Position numbers and translations under genes: made by a program
DNA from: Mycolicibacterium sp. S2-37
Lineage (GTDB): Bacteria > Actinomycetota > Actinomycetes > Mycobacteriales > Mycobacteriaceae
DNA length: 64,000 nucleotides
Assembly (NCBI RefSeq): GCF_017352375.1
Contig: NZ_JAFEVR010000004.1
Coordinates: 1,054,001-1,118,000 of the forward strand
Reading direction: 5' to 3'
In this document: positions 27,969-35,725 of the stretch, piece by piece
Layout: each line of letters starts with the position of its first letter
Position numbering within the stretch: the stretch's first letter is position 1
The notes under the pieces: model-generated
The model's database searches: none
What the model saw: the letters and a program-made list of their open reading frames with translations, nothing else
Told to the model about the DNA's origin: nothing

Positions 27969-28607
27969 CTAAGCAGCCGGGCCGGGCGGAGCGTCCTCGG
28001 GCGTGCGAGGCAGGGCGTAGAGCGCCATCCGCCGGTTGGCCATGTCGTGCTCGCCGAGGAACACGCAGTTGGCGAACTCGCACACCCGGCGGGCACCGGT
28101 GTTGCGGTGGTCCGGATCGAACATGATTCGGCGGCAACGCGGTTCGATGTCAAACACGTTCGCCACCACCCGCGGCAGCAGCAGCGGCGCGAGCCCCCGG
28201 TTGATGAACTTCTCGTCGGCGATCGCCACATGCATACCGATGTCGTACGGGTCGGCGTCATAGCGCGGTGCGATGGAGTCCTTGGCCGCGCGGTACAACT
28301 CGACGTAGGCGACCGGTGCGCCGCGGAAGCTGCCGATGAGCGGGCGCGAGAATTCGCCGTCGAGTTGCGCCTGCAGATAGCGCCGCCACCGCTCGGGCGG
28401 CCACGCGTACTCCCAGGCCTCGACCAGATGCGGGCGGTTCATCCACTCCGAGATCAGTTCGCAGTCGGCGTCTGCGTCGACCAGCCGCACCGAGAACGGC
28501 TCGGCCAGTTCTGGCAGCGGCGGCGCAGGAACGGCCCGGACGTCGTCGGGGAGCGACGTCAGTTCCCGCGGCAGAATCGGCGTACCCACCTCGTCGATGT
28601 CGCTCAT
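27969..28607 (-). CDS. mbtK: lysine N-acyltransferase MbtK (mycobactin)
   Basis: A 212-residue GNAT-fold enzyme that transfers the long acyl chain to the N6 amine of (hydroxy)lysine during mycobactin assembly. The family signature is strong: [60 protein letters not shown] and [20 protein letters not shown] closely follow M. tuberculosis Rv1347c. Start placed at the ATG at 28607 ([10 protein letters not shown]); the frame extends to 28652. No iron box is evident just upstream, and the preceding gene on the same strand ends at 28654, so it may be read from the LLM oxidoreductase promoter. It is 4.3 kb from mbtL-mbtN. Confidence 0.92.
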   Translation of the reverse strand: MSDIDEVGTPILPRELTSLPDDVRAVPAPPLPELAEPFSVRLVDADADCELISEWMNRPHLVEAWEYAWPPERWRRYLQAQLDGEFSRPLIGSFRGAPVAYVELYRAAKDSIAPRYDADPYDIGMHVAIADEKFINRGLAPLLLPRVVANVFDIEPRCRRIMFDPDHRNTGARRVCEFANCVFLGEHDMANRRMALYALPRTPEDAPPGPAA

Positions 28608-28653
28608 TTGACGGCCGAGCCTACCGGAGCCGGGATGCCGGTAAACGGACACG

Positions 28654-29514
28654 TCAGGCGGCCCAGCGGTCCGCCAGCTCCCCTACCCAGCCCGGCGCGG
28701 CGTCCGGATCGGCCGGCGGGCTCTCGACCAACACGAGTTCGTCGACCCCGAGGTCGGCCAGGCCGGCCACGTCGGAGGGCGCCGGCGATGCGAGGGCCAC
28801 GGCGATGCGCAGGTCGCTGCGCGGACGACCGGATGCCGCACAGAATCCGGTCAGGGCCGCGATGCGGCCGGCAACCGCAGCCACGCTGTCGAGGTTGAAG
28901 CCGTACCAGCCGTCGCCCCAGGCGGCGACGCGCTGCAGTGCCGTGTCGGTGTTGCCGCCGATCACTATGGGCACCCGATCACGCACCGGCTTCGGGTTCA
29001 CGCGCACGGCATCGAATGCGACGAACTCTCCGGAGAACGAGGCGACATCGTCGCGCCACAGCGTGCGCATAGCGGCGACGTACTCGGCGGTGCGGTCGCC
29101 CCGGCGCGTGAACGGGACGCCGAGCGCGTCGAATTCCTCCCGCGACCATCCGACGCCGACGCCCAGCGTCAGCCTGCCGCCACTGAGCCGGTCGAGGGTT
29201 GCGGCCTGTTTGGCCACCAACACCGGGTTGTGCTCGGGCAGCAGCAGGACTCCGGTGGCGAGGCGGATGGCCGAGGTCGCTGCGGCGGCGAAACTCAGCC
29301 CGATCATCGGATCGAGCCAATCCGCCTCGGCTGGGACGGCGATGCGTCCGTCATCGGAGTACGGATACCGCGACCGCCCGTGGTCGACCATCACGACGTG
29401 CTCGCCCGCCCACAACGTCGCGAAGCCGCACCTTTCGGCGGCGACCGCCACGGCATCGATCACCCGGCGGTCGGATCCGGTGCCGATGCCCAGCGCATGT
29501 AACCCCAACTGCAC
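28654..29514 (-). CDS. LLM-class F420-dependent oxidoreductase
   Basis: A 286-residue TIM-barrel protein of the luciferase-like monooxygenase class that in mycobacteria mostly use F420 rather than FMN. Typical pieces are [60 protein letters not shown] and [20 protein letters not shown]. It reduces or oxidises an unknown substrate with F420. A GTG start at 29514 is used ([11 protein letters not shown]). It lies immediately upstream of mbtK on the same strand, 46 bp apart, so the two may share a transcript. Confidence 0.86.
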   Translation of the reverse strand: MQLGLHALGIGTGSDRRVIDAVAVAAERCGFATLWAGEHVVMVDHGRSRYPYSDDGRIAVPAEADWLDPMIGLSFAAAATSAIRLATGVLLLPEHNPVLVAKQAATLDRLSGGRLTLGVGVGWSREEFDALGVPFTRRGDRTAEYVAAMRTLWRDDVASFSGEFVAFDAVRVNPKPVRDRVPIVIGGNTDTALQRVAAWGDGWYGFNLDSVAAVAGRIAALTGFCAASGRPRSDLRIAVALASPAPSDVAGLADLGVDELVLVESPPADPDAAPGWVGELADRWAA

Positions 29515-29586
29515 CAGCGCATCGTGTCACGCGGCGAGCAGCAGGCGCGACACGACGAGGGGCGGAGCCTGTGCGATGGTTGATCC

Positions 29587-29787
29587 ATGACCGTCCGTGA
29601 CCGGGTGGCCGAATTACGGCGCTGGGAAGACAGCGGCGCACTGTGGTCGGTGGTGTCGCGCCGCGCCGGCCGACTGACCGTTGCGCTGATGACCTGCGAC
29701 GGCGGCGAGGAGGTCGACCGGTTCGAGTCGACCGATCCCGCCGTGCTGGCGTTCATCGGCGACCGGTCGAGCAGCATGGAGGCATGA
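29587..29787 (+). CDS. small conserved-looking protein, 66 residues
   Basis: A 66-residue protein: MTVRDRVAELRRWEDSGALW, SVVSRRAGRLTVALMTCDGG and EEVDRFESTDPAVLAFIGDR. It looks like one small alpha-beta unit without signal or membrane segment. Its stop overlaps the ATG of the transglycosylase lipoprotein gene (ATGA), which supports it as a real, translationally coupled gene. I have seen similar short ORFs in mycobacterial genomes but know of no function. Confidence 0.68.
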   Translation: MTVRDRVAELRRWEDSGALWSVVSRRAGRLTVALMTCDGGEEVDRFESTDPAVLAFIGDRSSSMEA

Positions 29788-31424
29788 CGGTGCGACGCCT
29801 CGCGCTGGCGGCCGCCATTGTCATGCTCGTCGGCTGCTCGAGCGGCACGCCGGCCCCTACTCCGCCTGCCCCGACCACCACGGCGGGCGCTCCCGCGGCC
29901 GCGCAGCAGCCCATATCGGATCGGGTGCTGGCAATGGACCCCGAGCGCATCGCTGACGACCTCGTCGCCGACGAGCGCGCGCTGCGCGACCCCGCATCCC
30001 CCGGCGATGTCCTCGACGCGGCCGCACACCGGCAGCAGGCCGCCTATCGTGCGCTCGGTCGGCATCCGGAGTGGGACCCGGTCGCACGTCCGCGGATCCC
30101 GCGCGAGCTGCTGGAAGCCTACGACCGCAATATCGACGCCCGCCGGCAGCTCGCCGCGATGGGCCCGGACGTCAGCACCCGAGACACCCTGCCGGCGTGG
30201 CGGATCGGTCCGCCTGCACCGCTCGAGGAGCTGATGACCTACTACCGCAAAGCCGAAGCGGCGTCCGGCGTCGGATGGAACTACCTGGCGGCGATCAACC
30301 TCATCGAGACCGGCTTCGGACGCATCACGGGCGCCAGCCCCGCGGGTGCCCAGGGCCCGATGCAGTTCATACCGTCGACCTGGGCGATCCACGGCCAAGG
30401 CGGTGACATCGGGTCACCGCATGACAGCATCCTGGCGGCCGGCCGCTTCCTCGCCGGCCATGGTTTCGCCAGAAACCGGGAAGCGGCGCTGTTCCGGTAC
30501 AACAACTCGAACAACTACGTGCGGGCGGTCAGCGATTACGCCGCGGTGCTCGCCGCCGATCCCGCCGCGATCGCCGGCTTCTACCGGTGGGACGTCTACG
30601 TCAACACGATCGCCGGCGACGTGCTGCTCCCGATCGGTTATTCCGAACAGGCACCGATTCCTGTTGCGCAGTACCTGAAGCGCCATCCCGAAGCGTCGTC
30701 GGCCGATCGGATGTCCAATCGAAGCCTGCGCACCCTCGAACGGATGTTGGCGTTCCGGGCCGGACAGGCGCCGACCGACGCTCCGGGTCGATCCGAGGCG
30801 TTGTCCCGGCAATTCCTGGGGATTCCGTACGGTGCGAACACACTCACCGGATCCGCCACCGTTGCAGAACAATTCGTCGTGGACCTGGAAAGGGTCGACT
30901 GCTTCACCTATGTCGATTACGTCGAGGCGCTCAAGCGCGCCAAAAGCCGCGAGGCGTTCTTCGACGCGCTGGTCGACGTTCGGTACCGTGACGGCGTCGT
31001 CGGATTCCAGACCAGGAAGCACTTCTTCACGGATTGGTCCGCGCTGGCACCCGCGGTGGCGAACGACATCACAGACACGCTGACTGACAAAGCGATTCGG
31101 CTCGAGAAGAAGCTCAACCAGAAGGACTCCGGCGGTGTCTACCTGCCCGGGATCCCGGTGGTTCCCCGCAGCCTGTCGTACATCTCCAGCCGGGACGTCG
31201 ACGCCGACGTGCTCAGCCGGTTGCGCACCGGTGACTACATCGGGGCGTATGCGCCGGACGGCGGACTCGATGTCACCCACGTCGGCATCTTCGTCGCCGG
31301 GCCGGACGGGCCCGTCCTGCGCAACGCCTCTTCGCTGGACAAGGACCAGAAGGTCGTCGACAGCCCGCTGGTCGAGTACCTGCGAACCGTTCCGGGCATC
31401 GTGGTCCTGCGGCCGGTCCAATAG
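29784..31424 (+). CDS. lipoprotein fusing lytic transglycosylase and DUF1460 amidase-like domains
   Basis: A 546-residue lipoprotein: signal with lipobox MLVGC (Cys18), a Pro/Thr/Ala linker, a lytic-transglycosylase domain about 145-285 (GVGWNYLAAINLIETGFGRI, with probable catalytic Glu175; SPAGAQGPMQFIPSTW; YNNSNNYVRAVSDYA), and a C-terminal DUF1460 domain about 338-546 (FLGIPYGANTLTGS, VDLERVDCFTYVDYVEALKR with Cys373, DVTHVGIFV with the His). DUF1460 is an NlpC/P60-like fold, described as amidase-like. The protein thus could cut both glycan strand and peptide of murein at the outer face of the membrane. The ATG at 29784 overlaps the stop of a 66-residue ORF. Confidence 0.88.
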   Translation: MTVRRLALAAAIVMLVGCSSGTPAPTPPAPTTTAGAPAAAQQPISDRVLAMDPERIADDLVADERALRDPASPGDVLDAAAHRQQAAYRALGRHPEWDPVARPRIPRELLEAYDRNIDARRQLAAMGPDVSTRDTLPAWRIGPPAPLEELMTYYRKAEAASGVGWNYLAAINLIETGFGRITGASPAGAQGPMQFIPSTWAIHGQGGDIGSPHDSILAAGRFLAGHGFARNREAALFRYNNSNNYVRAVSDYAAVLAADPAAIAGFYRWDVYVNTIAGDVLLPIGYSEQAPIPVAQYLKRHPEASSADRMSNRSLRTLERMLAFRAGQAPTDAPGRSEALSRQFLGIPYGANTLTGSATVAEQFVVDLERVDCFTYVDYVEALKRAKSREAFFDALVDVRYRDGVVGFQTRKHFFTDWSALAPAVANDITDTLTDKAIRLEKKLNQKDSGGVYLPGIPVVPRSLSYISSRDVDADVLSRLRTGDYIGAYAPDGGLDVTHVGIFVAGPDGPVLRNASSLDKDQKVVDSPLVEYLRTVPGIVVLRPVQ

Positions 31425-31436
31425 CGACCCGGGGAT

Positions 31437-32855
31437 CTACCAGTTGCTCGGTGAATAGTCCTTGAGAAAGCAGCCGTACAGATCCTCGCCGGCTTCCCCG
31501 CGGACGATGGGGTCGTACACGCGGGCGGCGCCGTCGACGAGATCGAGCGGAGCGTGAAAACCCTCGTCGGCCAGACGCAACTTCGTCGGGTGCGGTCGCT
31601 CGTCGGTGATCCAGCCCGTGTCCACGGCGGTCATCAAAATGCCGTCCTGCTCGAACATTTCGCCTGCGCTGGTTCGGGTGAGCATGTTCAGGGCAGCCTT
31701 GGCCATATTGGTGTGCGGATGCCCGGGGCCCTTGTACGCACGACTGAACTGCCCCTCCATGGCGGACACGTTCACGACGTACTTGCGGCGGGCGGGTGAT
31801 GCGGCCATTGCCGGTCGCAGGCGACTGATCAAGATGAACGGCGCCGTCTGATTACACAATTGAACCTCGAGCAGTTCCATCGCGTCGACCTCGTGGACAC
31901 GTTGGGTCCAGCTGTTGACCGGTGCGGTATCGGGCAGCAGACCGCCCGCGTCGATGGCGGTGCCCGCGGCGATCCGTTCTGGAGAGGCGCTGCGGGCAGC
32001 CAGCGCCAGCTCGGAGAGCGCGTGCGGAGTATGCTGCGCGGCAAGGCTTCCCGCGAGTGCGGCCGGATGGGCATCGCTGACGCGGTCGAACGAGACCACA
32101 TCGACGATCTCCGGAGCCGGGGTTCGCTCCGCTTCGACGAGTGCCGCATAGGAGCCGGGGGCCCGGCGCACCGTCTGGGCGGCGTTGTTGATCAGGATGT
32201 CCAGCGGACCCTGCGCGGCCACGGTGTCCGCGAGCGCGACCACCTGAGCGGGGTCGCGCAGGTCGATGCCCACCACGCGCAGCCGGTGCAGCCAGTCGGC
32301 GCTGTCGGCCATCGAGGCGAAGCGCCGCACCGCGTCGTTAGGGAAGCGGGTGGTGATGGTCGTGTGGGCACCGTCGCGCAGCAACCGCAGCGCAATGTAC
32401 ATGCCGATCTTGGCGCGACCGCCGGTGAGCAGCGCGGTCCTGCCGGTCAGGTCGGTGCGGGCGTCGCGCTTGGCGTGGTTGAACGCCGCGCAATCCGGAC
32501 AGAGCTGGTGGTAGAACGCGTCGACCACGGTGTGGTGGGTCTTGCAGATGTAGCAGGCGCGCGACCGCTGCAGTGTGCCGGCGGTGGCCCCCGGCGCGGC
32601 GGACACGAGCGGGAGTCCGGCCGTCTCGTCGTCGAGGCGGCCGGGAGCGCCGGTGGCGGTCGAGGCGATGACGGCGCGGTCGGCCGCAGCCACGGCGTCG
32701 CGCTTGGCGTGGCGGCGGGCCTTGCGCACCGACTTGAAGATGCCGGCGGTGGCCCGGCGCACCGTGACGGCATCCGGGTGCTCGGGTGGCAACGACTCGA
32801 TGTCAGCGAGCACCTGCAGGCACATCTCGAGTTTGTCCGGGTCGATCGCGGTCAC
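31437..32855 (-). CDS. SDR-family protein with N-terminal helical region and zinc ribbon
   Basis: A 472-residue protein, far longer than a normal 250-residue SDR. Residues 1-95 are helical and basic; residues 101-122 form a four-Cys ribbon (CYIC...CPDC); from 135 there is a Rossmann domain with TGGRAKIG, the NNAAQ motif and the catalytic-region Ser364 (NVSAMEG). The YxxxK motif is not canonical: Lys386 is present but the Tyr position is Thr382 (HTNMAKAALN). Dehydrogenase activity is thus doubtful or mechanistically different. The GTG at 32855 follows TACTCT by exactly 6 nt, indicating leaderless translation; longer in-frame extension upstream is a decayed SDR tail in another frame. Confidence 0.78.
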   Translation of the reverse strand: MTAIDPDKLEMCLQVLADIESLPPEHPDAVTVRRATAGIFKSVRKARRHAKRDAVAAADRAVIASTATGAPGRLDDETAGLPLVSAAPGATAGTLQRSRACYICKTHHTVVDAFYHQLCPDCAAFNHAKRDARTDLTGRTALLTGGRAKIGMYIALRLLRDGAHTTITTRFPNDAVRRFASMADSADWLHRLRVVGIDLRDPAQVVALADTVAAQGPLDILINNAAQTVRRAPGSYAALVEAERTPAPEIVDVVSFDRVSDAHPAALAGSLAAQHTPHALSELALAARSASPERIAAGTAIDAGGLLPDTAPVNSWTQRVHEVDAMELLEVQLCNQTAPFILISRLRPAMAASPARRKYVVNVSAMEGQFSRAYKGPGHPHTNMAKAALNMLTRTSAGEMFEQDGILMTAVDTGWITDERPHPTKLRLADEGFHAPLDLVDGAARVYDPIVRGEAGEDLYGCFLKDYSPSNW

Positions 32856-32861
32856 GGAGGA

Positions 32862-32867
32862 AGAGTA
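32862..32867 (-). promoter_or_regulatory. -10 element of leaderless SDR-gene promoter
   Basis: Reverse-strand TACTCT ends 6 nt (TCCTCC) before the GTG at 32855. There is no purine-rich ribosome site, so this arrangement decides the start. Confidence 0.5.
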
Positions 32868-32925
32868 CGGTGCGCTGCGGCTTCCGCCCGAATCGTTCCG
32901 ATCGGTCGACCCGCCGGCGAACGCG

Positions 32926-33018
32926 CTACTGCGCCAGGTATCCCCCGTCGACGGGCAGCACGGCGCCGGTGATGAAGGAGGCATCGTCGGCCGGCTCGCC
33001 GAGACGGCCCATCGGGGT
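32926..33018 (-). pseudogene. C-terminal remnant of a classical short-chain dehydrogenase
   Basis: Thirty codons plus TAG on the reverse strand read TPMGRLGEPADDASFITGAV and then LPVDGGYLAQ, the standard end of a FabG-like SDR (TP.GRxGxPxE.A...G..xxVDGG). Upstream in the same frame (VAACTP... back to 33090) no SDR sequence or start can be seen. It is what remains of a deleted gene, located just 5' of the promoter of the large SDR-like gene. Confidence 0.7.
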
Positions 33019-33109
33019 GCATGCCGCGACTATCGATGGCCATGCCCGACGACTGACCCCCGCGGGGTGACAGCTGCGAGTGGCACCGCATTTCGGCAGC
33101 CGGTCAGGC

Positions 33110-33787
33110 TCACGCTGCGGTCAGCGAGGGGTTCCCGACGCCGATGGTGATTCGTGGGGAGTTCGAAGGGTCGAGCCAGTTCAGCACGGATCGCATCTCT
33201 TCGCGGCTGATGGCCACGCACCCCCAGGTGGGATTGCCATCGGTCACATGAAGGAAAATCCCGGACACCCGCCCCGGGATGCGTTGCGGGTTCACCGCGA
33301 TGTTGACGGCGTAGTCGTACACGGGACCGGAGTCATAGAGGTTCTCGGCGATCGACGAGGGACTGCCGGGCCTGCGCACATGGGTGTTGTACGTCGGTGA
33401 GCCGGCGTCCTCGTCCCACCAATCCTGGTCAGTCGTCTGGAAATACGGCATTCGGGTGCCTGGGTTGGGTTGGCGACCGAAGGCTTGGTCGAATGCGAAT
33501 GTTCCTACCGGCGTCCGGTGGACACCGTCGGCAGGGGCGCCGACCCCGAGCGCGCCCACCTTGGCGGGCGTGGGCCCGAGCACCACCCGCCAGCGCTGAC
33601 CGACTCGCTGGAAGGCGGTGAGGGTTCCCGTTGTCGCGGTCGCGGTCGGTACGCCTACGACGATCCATTGCGCGGGCTGGCCCGTGGCGGAAACGCCGGG
33701 GTCCGCCACTGCCGGAACGGCGAGCGACATGCTCAACAGCGCGCTTGCGGCCAGCGCCCAGAGTTTCGACGCTCGGGACGCTCTCAT
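33110..33787 (-). CDS. secreted L,D-transpeptidase-fold protein (YkuD)
   Basis: A 225-residue protein with a signal peptide (LWALAASALLSMSLAVPAVA) and a YkuD domain of the COG3786 type. The catalytic segment is FLHVTDGNPTWGCVAISREE, with His and the Cys in GCVA; the classical SHGC motif is replaced by TWGC. VHRTPVGTFAFDQAFG and YAVNIAVNPQRIPGR complete the fold. Such enzymes form or modify 3-3 peptide cross-links in murein outside the membrane, though this subgroup is poorly characterised. It lies downstream of a same-strand cutinase gene after a 384-bp gap. Confidence 0.84.
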   Translation of the reverse strand: MRASRASKLWALAASALLSMSLAVPAVADPGVSATGQPAQWIVVGVPTATATTGTLTAFQRVGQRWRVVLGPTPAKVGALGVGAPADGVHRTPVGTFAFDQAFGRQPNPGTRMPYFQTTDQDWWDEDAGSPTYNTHVRRPGSPSSIAENLYDSGPVYDYAVNIAVNPQRIPGRVSGIFLHVTDGNPTWGCVAISREEMRSVLNWLDPSNSPRITIGVGNPSLTAA

Positions 33788-34171
33788 CCGGACACTGCCG
33801 CCGACCGTGCTGCCATTTTTCCTGTCCGCTCTGATGACCGCCCGGCAGTGCCGCTGCCCGGGCCCTGCCTCGGAGGGCGGGCCGACCAGGCGCCTTCAGC
33901 TCAGTGTGAGCGAGCCGGCGGTGGGACCGGACGCGAGGAACGTATCGGTATGCAGCCGTGACCGGCTCGCGACTGCACCGTGGCCCGAATGAGGCGGCTC
34001 CGATGGTGCTAATCCCCCGTGGAGTCGAATCGAACCGTGGAGGGGAATCGACGGTGGGCGTGTGGGAAGACGCGTTGGAGGAGGCGAAAGCGCCGCGCTA
34101 CGCGTCGAGGAATCGCCGGTGTGCGGAGGCTCTCGACAGAGGCACTGCGCCCCTACCCGCGGTGGGGAACG
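33788..34171. other. 384-bp intergenic region without a recognised gene
   Basis: It separates the cutinase gene (ending at 34172) from the L,D-transpeptidase gene (starting at 33787). I see no convincing coding frame, RNA gene or clear terminator; short direct repeats of CCGTGGA occur near 34018 and 34040, and G/C-rich partial dyads near 33860. It presumably holds the promoter of the L,D-transpeptidase gene. Confidence 0.5.
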
Positions 34172-35131
34172 TCAGGGCAGGCCGGCCACGACCGAGGGAT
34201 CGTATCCCGGGACGGACGAGGTGTAGCCGGGCAGCTGCTGATACCCCGGCGCCTGGGGGCCATACGCCGGGGTGTTCGGGCCGTACGCCGACGCCTGGGG
34301 GCCGTGCCCCGGCGGCATGTGCTCAGTTCCGAGCGGCGGCGACGCATATAACGGCGCCGGTGAGGCATATGCCGGCGGCTGGCCATACCCCGTCGGCGGC
34401 CCGAAACCGGGTACCGACAGGGCCCAACCCGCCAACAATTTGGACGCAGCGAAACTCGCAGCCTGCGCCGTGTACGCGGGGACGTAGCCGTCGGTGTGCC
34501 CCATCCATGCGTTGCCTGGGCCCGCGTGACAGATCGGATCGGCCGGATTGCAGAGGTCGATCGCCTTGCCGGTGAACATTGCGGACTCGGAAGGCAGCTT
34601 GGTTCCTGAGCGGTTTGCGATGTTCCCGAAGGTGGCGACCGCAGCGATGTTGCCCGCCATCGAAGCCGGGAGCGCGTCGCCCCATGCGATTCCGACGATG
34701 GGATTACCGGCGACGATGTTGACGACGTTCGCGCCCTGCGAATAGCCACCCAGCACGATCTTGGTATCGGGGCACGAGGCCACCATGGATTTGATGTGCT
34801 TGATCACGTCCTTGGCGCCGTCGCCGCTGCCCAGCTGCAGCTTGCCCGCGTCATAGTCCACCGCGTAGGTCGTGATGTTCATACCAACGGCCTGCTCGCG
34901 CAGCGAGTTGACGAAGGCATTGCCGACGACACCGAGGCCTTCGGGCTCGTCCGTACCCCTGGCAAACACGACCTCGGCGTCGGCGCAGTCGGCGGCGGAC
35001 GCCACCGGTATGGCGCTCGGAATCCACTGCTGAACGGCGACGATGACCAGCGCAACCGCCCCACGCCCGGCCCAGCGGCCCACCGATCGCACATTCGTCG
35101 CCCGCGAGCTACGGCCGCAACGAGGTGGCAT
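34172..35131 (-). CDS. secreted cutinase-family esterase with Pro/Gly/Tyr-rich tail
   Basis: A 319-residue exported alpha/beta hydrolase. Signal or anchor helix at residues 20-46, then the cutinase domain: [16 protein letters not shown] (oxyanion region), nucleophile Ser131 in [10 protein letters not shown], Asp198 in CNPADPICH and His212 in MGHTDGYV, with four Cys in the usual disulfide positions. From about residue 235 to the end it has a low-complexity tail of [11 protein letters not shown] repeats, which may anchor it in the envelope or mediate protein contact. Mycobacterial cutinase-like proteins hydrolyse lipids and phospholipids. The ATG at 35131 lies 6 nt after TAGATT (leaderless). 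Confidence 0.88.
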   Translation of the reverse strand: MPPRCGRSSRATNVRSVGRWAGRGAVALVIVAVQQWIPSAIPVASAADCADAEVVFARGTDEPEGLGVVGNAFVNSLREQAVGMNITTYAVDYDAGKLQLGSGDGAKDVIKHIKSMVASCPDTKIVLGGYSQGANVVNIVAGNPIVGIAWGDALPASMAGNIAAVATFGNIANRSGTKLPSESAMFTGKAIDLCNPADPICHAGPGNAWMGHTDGYVPAYTAQAASFAASKLLAGWALSVPGFGPPTGYGQPPAYASPAPLYASPPLGTEHMPPGHGPQASAYGPNTPAYGPQAPGYQQLPGYTSSVPGYDPSVVAGLP

Positions 35132-35137
35132 GGCTCG

Positions 35138-35143
35138 AATCTA
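35138..35143 (-). promoter_or_regulatory. -10 element of leaderless cutinase promoter
   Basis: Reverse-strand TAGATT ends 6 nt (CGAGCC) before the ATG at 35131. Confidence 0.5.
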
Positions 35144-35220
35144 ACCTCAGCCAGGCGTTACGCACCATGCGTGTTGAGAATTCCAGCGAATGTGAACGCG
35201 GCCCGCTGCGATGACCAGCG

Positions 35221-35265
35221 GCAAAAAGGCGACAAGCAGGCCAGACGTGTTCTGGCCTGCTTGTC
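35221..35265 (-). terminator. intrinsic terminator of ssrA
   Basis: Five bases downstream of the tmRNA 3' end is a perfect 15-bp stem (GACAAGCAGGCCAGA, loop of 5 nt, TCTGGCCTGCTTGTC) at 35231-35265, followed on the reverse strand by GCCTTTTTGC (35221-35230). Stem plus U-run is a textbook Rho-independent terminator, rare in mycobacteria. Confidence 0.92.
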
Positions 35266-35270
35266 AGTTG

Positions 35271-35635
35271 TGGAGCTGCCGGGAATCGAACCCGGGTCCT
35301 ACGGCATTCCCTCAAGGCTTCTCCGTGCGCAGTTCGCTATGCCTCTACTCGGATCTCCTGATCACGCGAACAAGTCAGGATGGCGATCCCAGTCGCTGTT
35401 TGATGTCCCCACGGGTTCCGCGACCGAACCCGTGGGTGGGTCCCTCTAGATGACGCCAGGGTCCGGGCCGAGGGCCCTCCCGGTCTGACGGACTAGCTTC
35501 GCTTAGGCAGCGAGAGCGTAGTCGCGCTGATTGGAATCGGCGCTTAATTGGTTTGCAACGACGCTTACGGTGGTCTTTGCCTGCACCGGCACGCTTCCCT
35601 TGATTCGATGCGCGAAGTCGAAACCGTTCAGCCCC
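35271..35635 (-). ncRNA. ssrA: transfer-messenger RNA
   Basis: A 365-nt reverse-strand RNA gene. The 5' end GGGGCTGAACGGTTTCGAC and 3' end GGTTCGATTCCCGGCAGCTCC-A pair to form the tRNA-like acceptor and carry the T-arm. The resume region reads GCAAACCAATTAAGCGCC and the tag ORF (35541 down to 35503) encodes ADSNQRDYALAA followed by TAA, the tag known from fast-growing mycobacteria. tmRNA rescues stalled ribosomes together with SmpB, whose gene lies 3.3 kb away on the same strand. A perfect hairpin terminator follows; CCA is only partly encoded. Confidence 0.97.
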
Positions 35636-35725
35636 TCGCATCCCCGTCGACCTTCGGCGGGATAGTCAATCGTACGCCAGGACCAACGATGCGCTCCACC
35701 GATTTCTTCCAGGCGCGGCCCAGTC

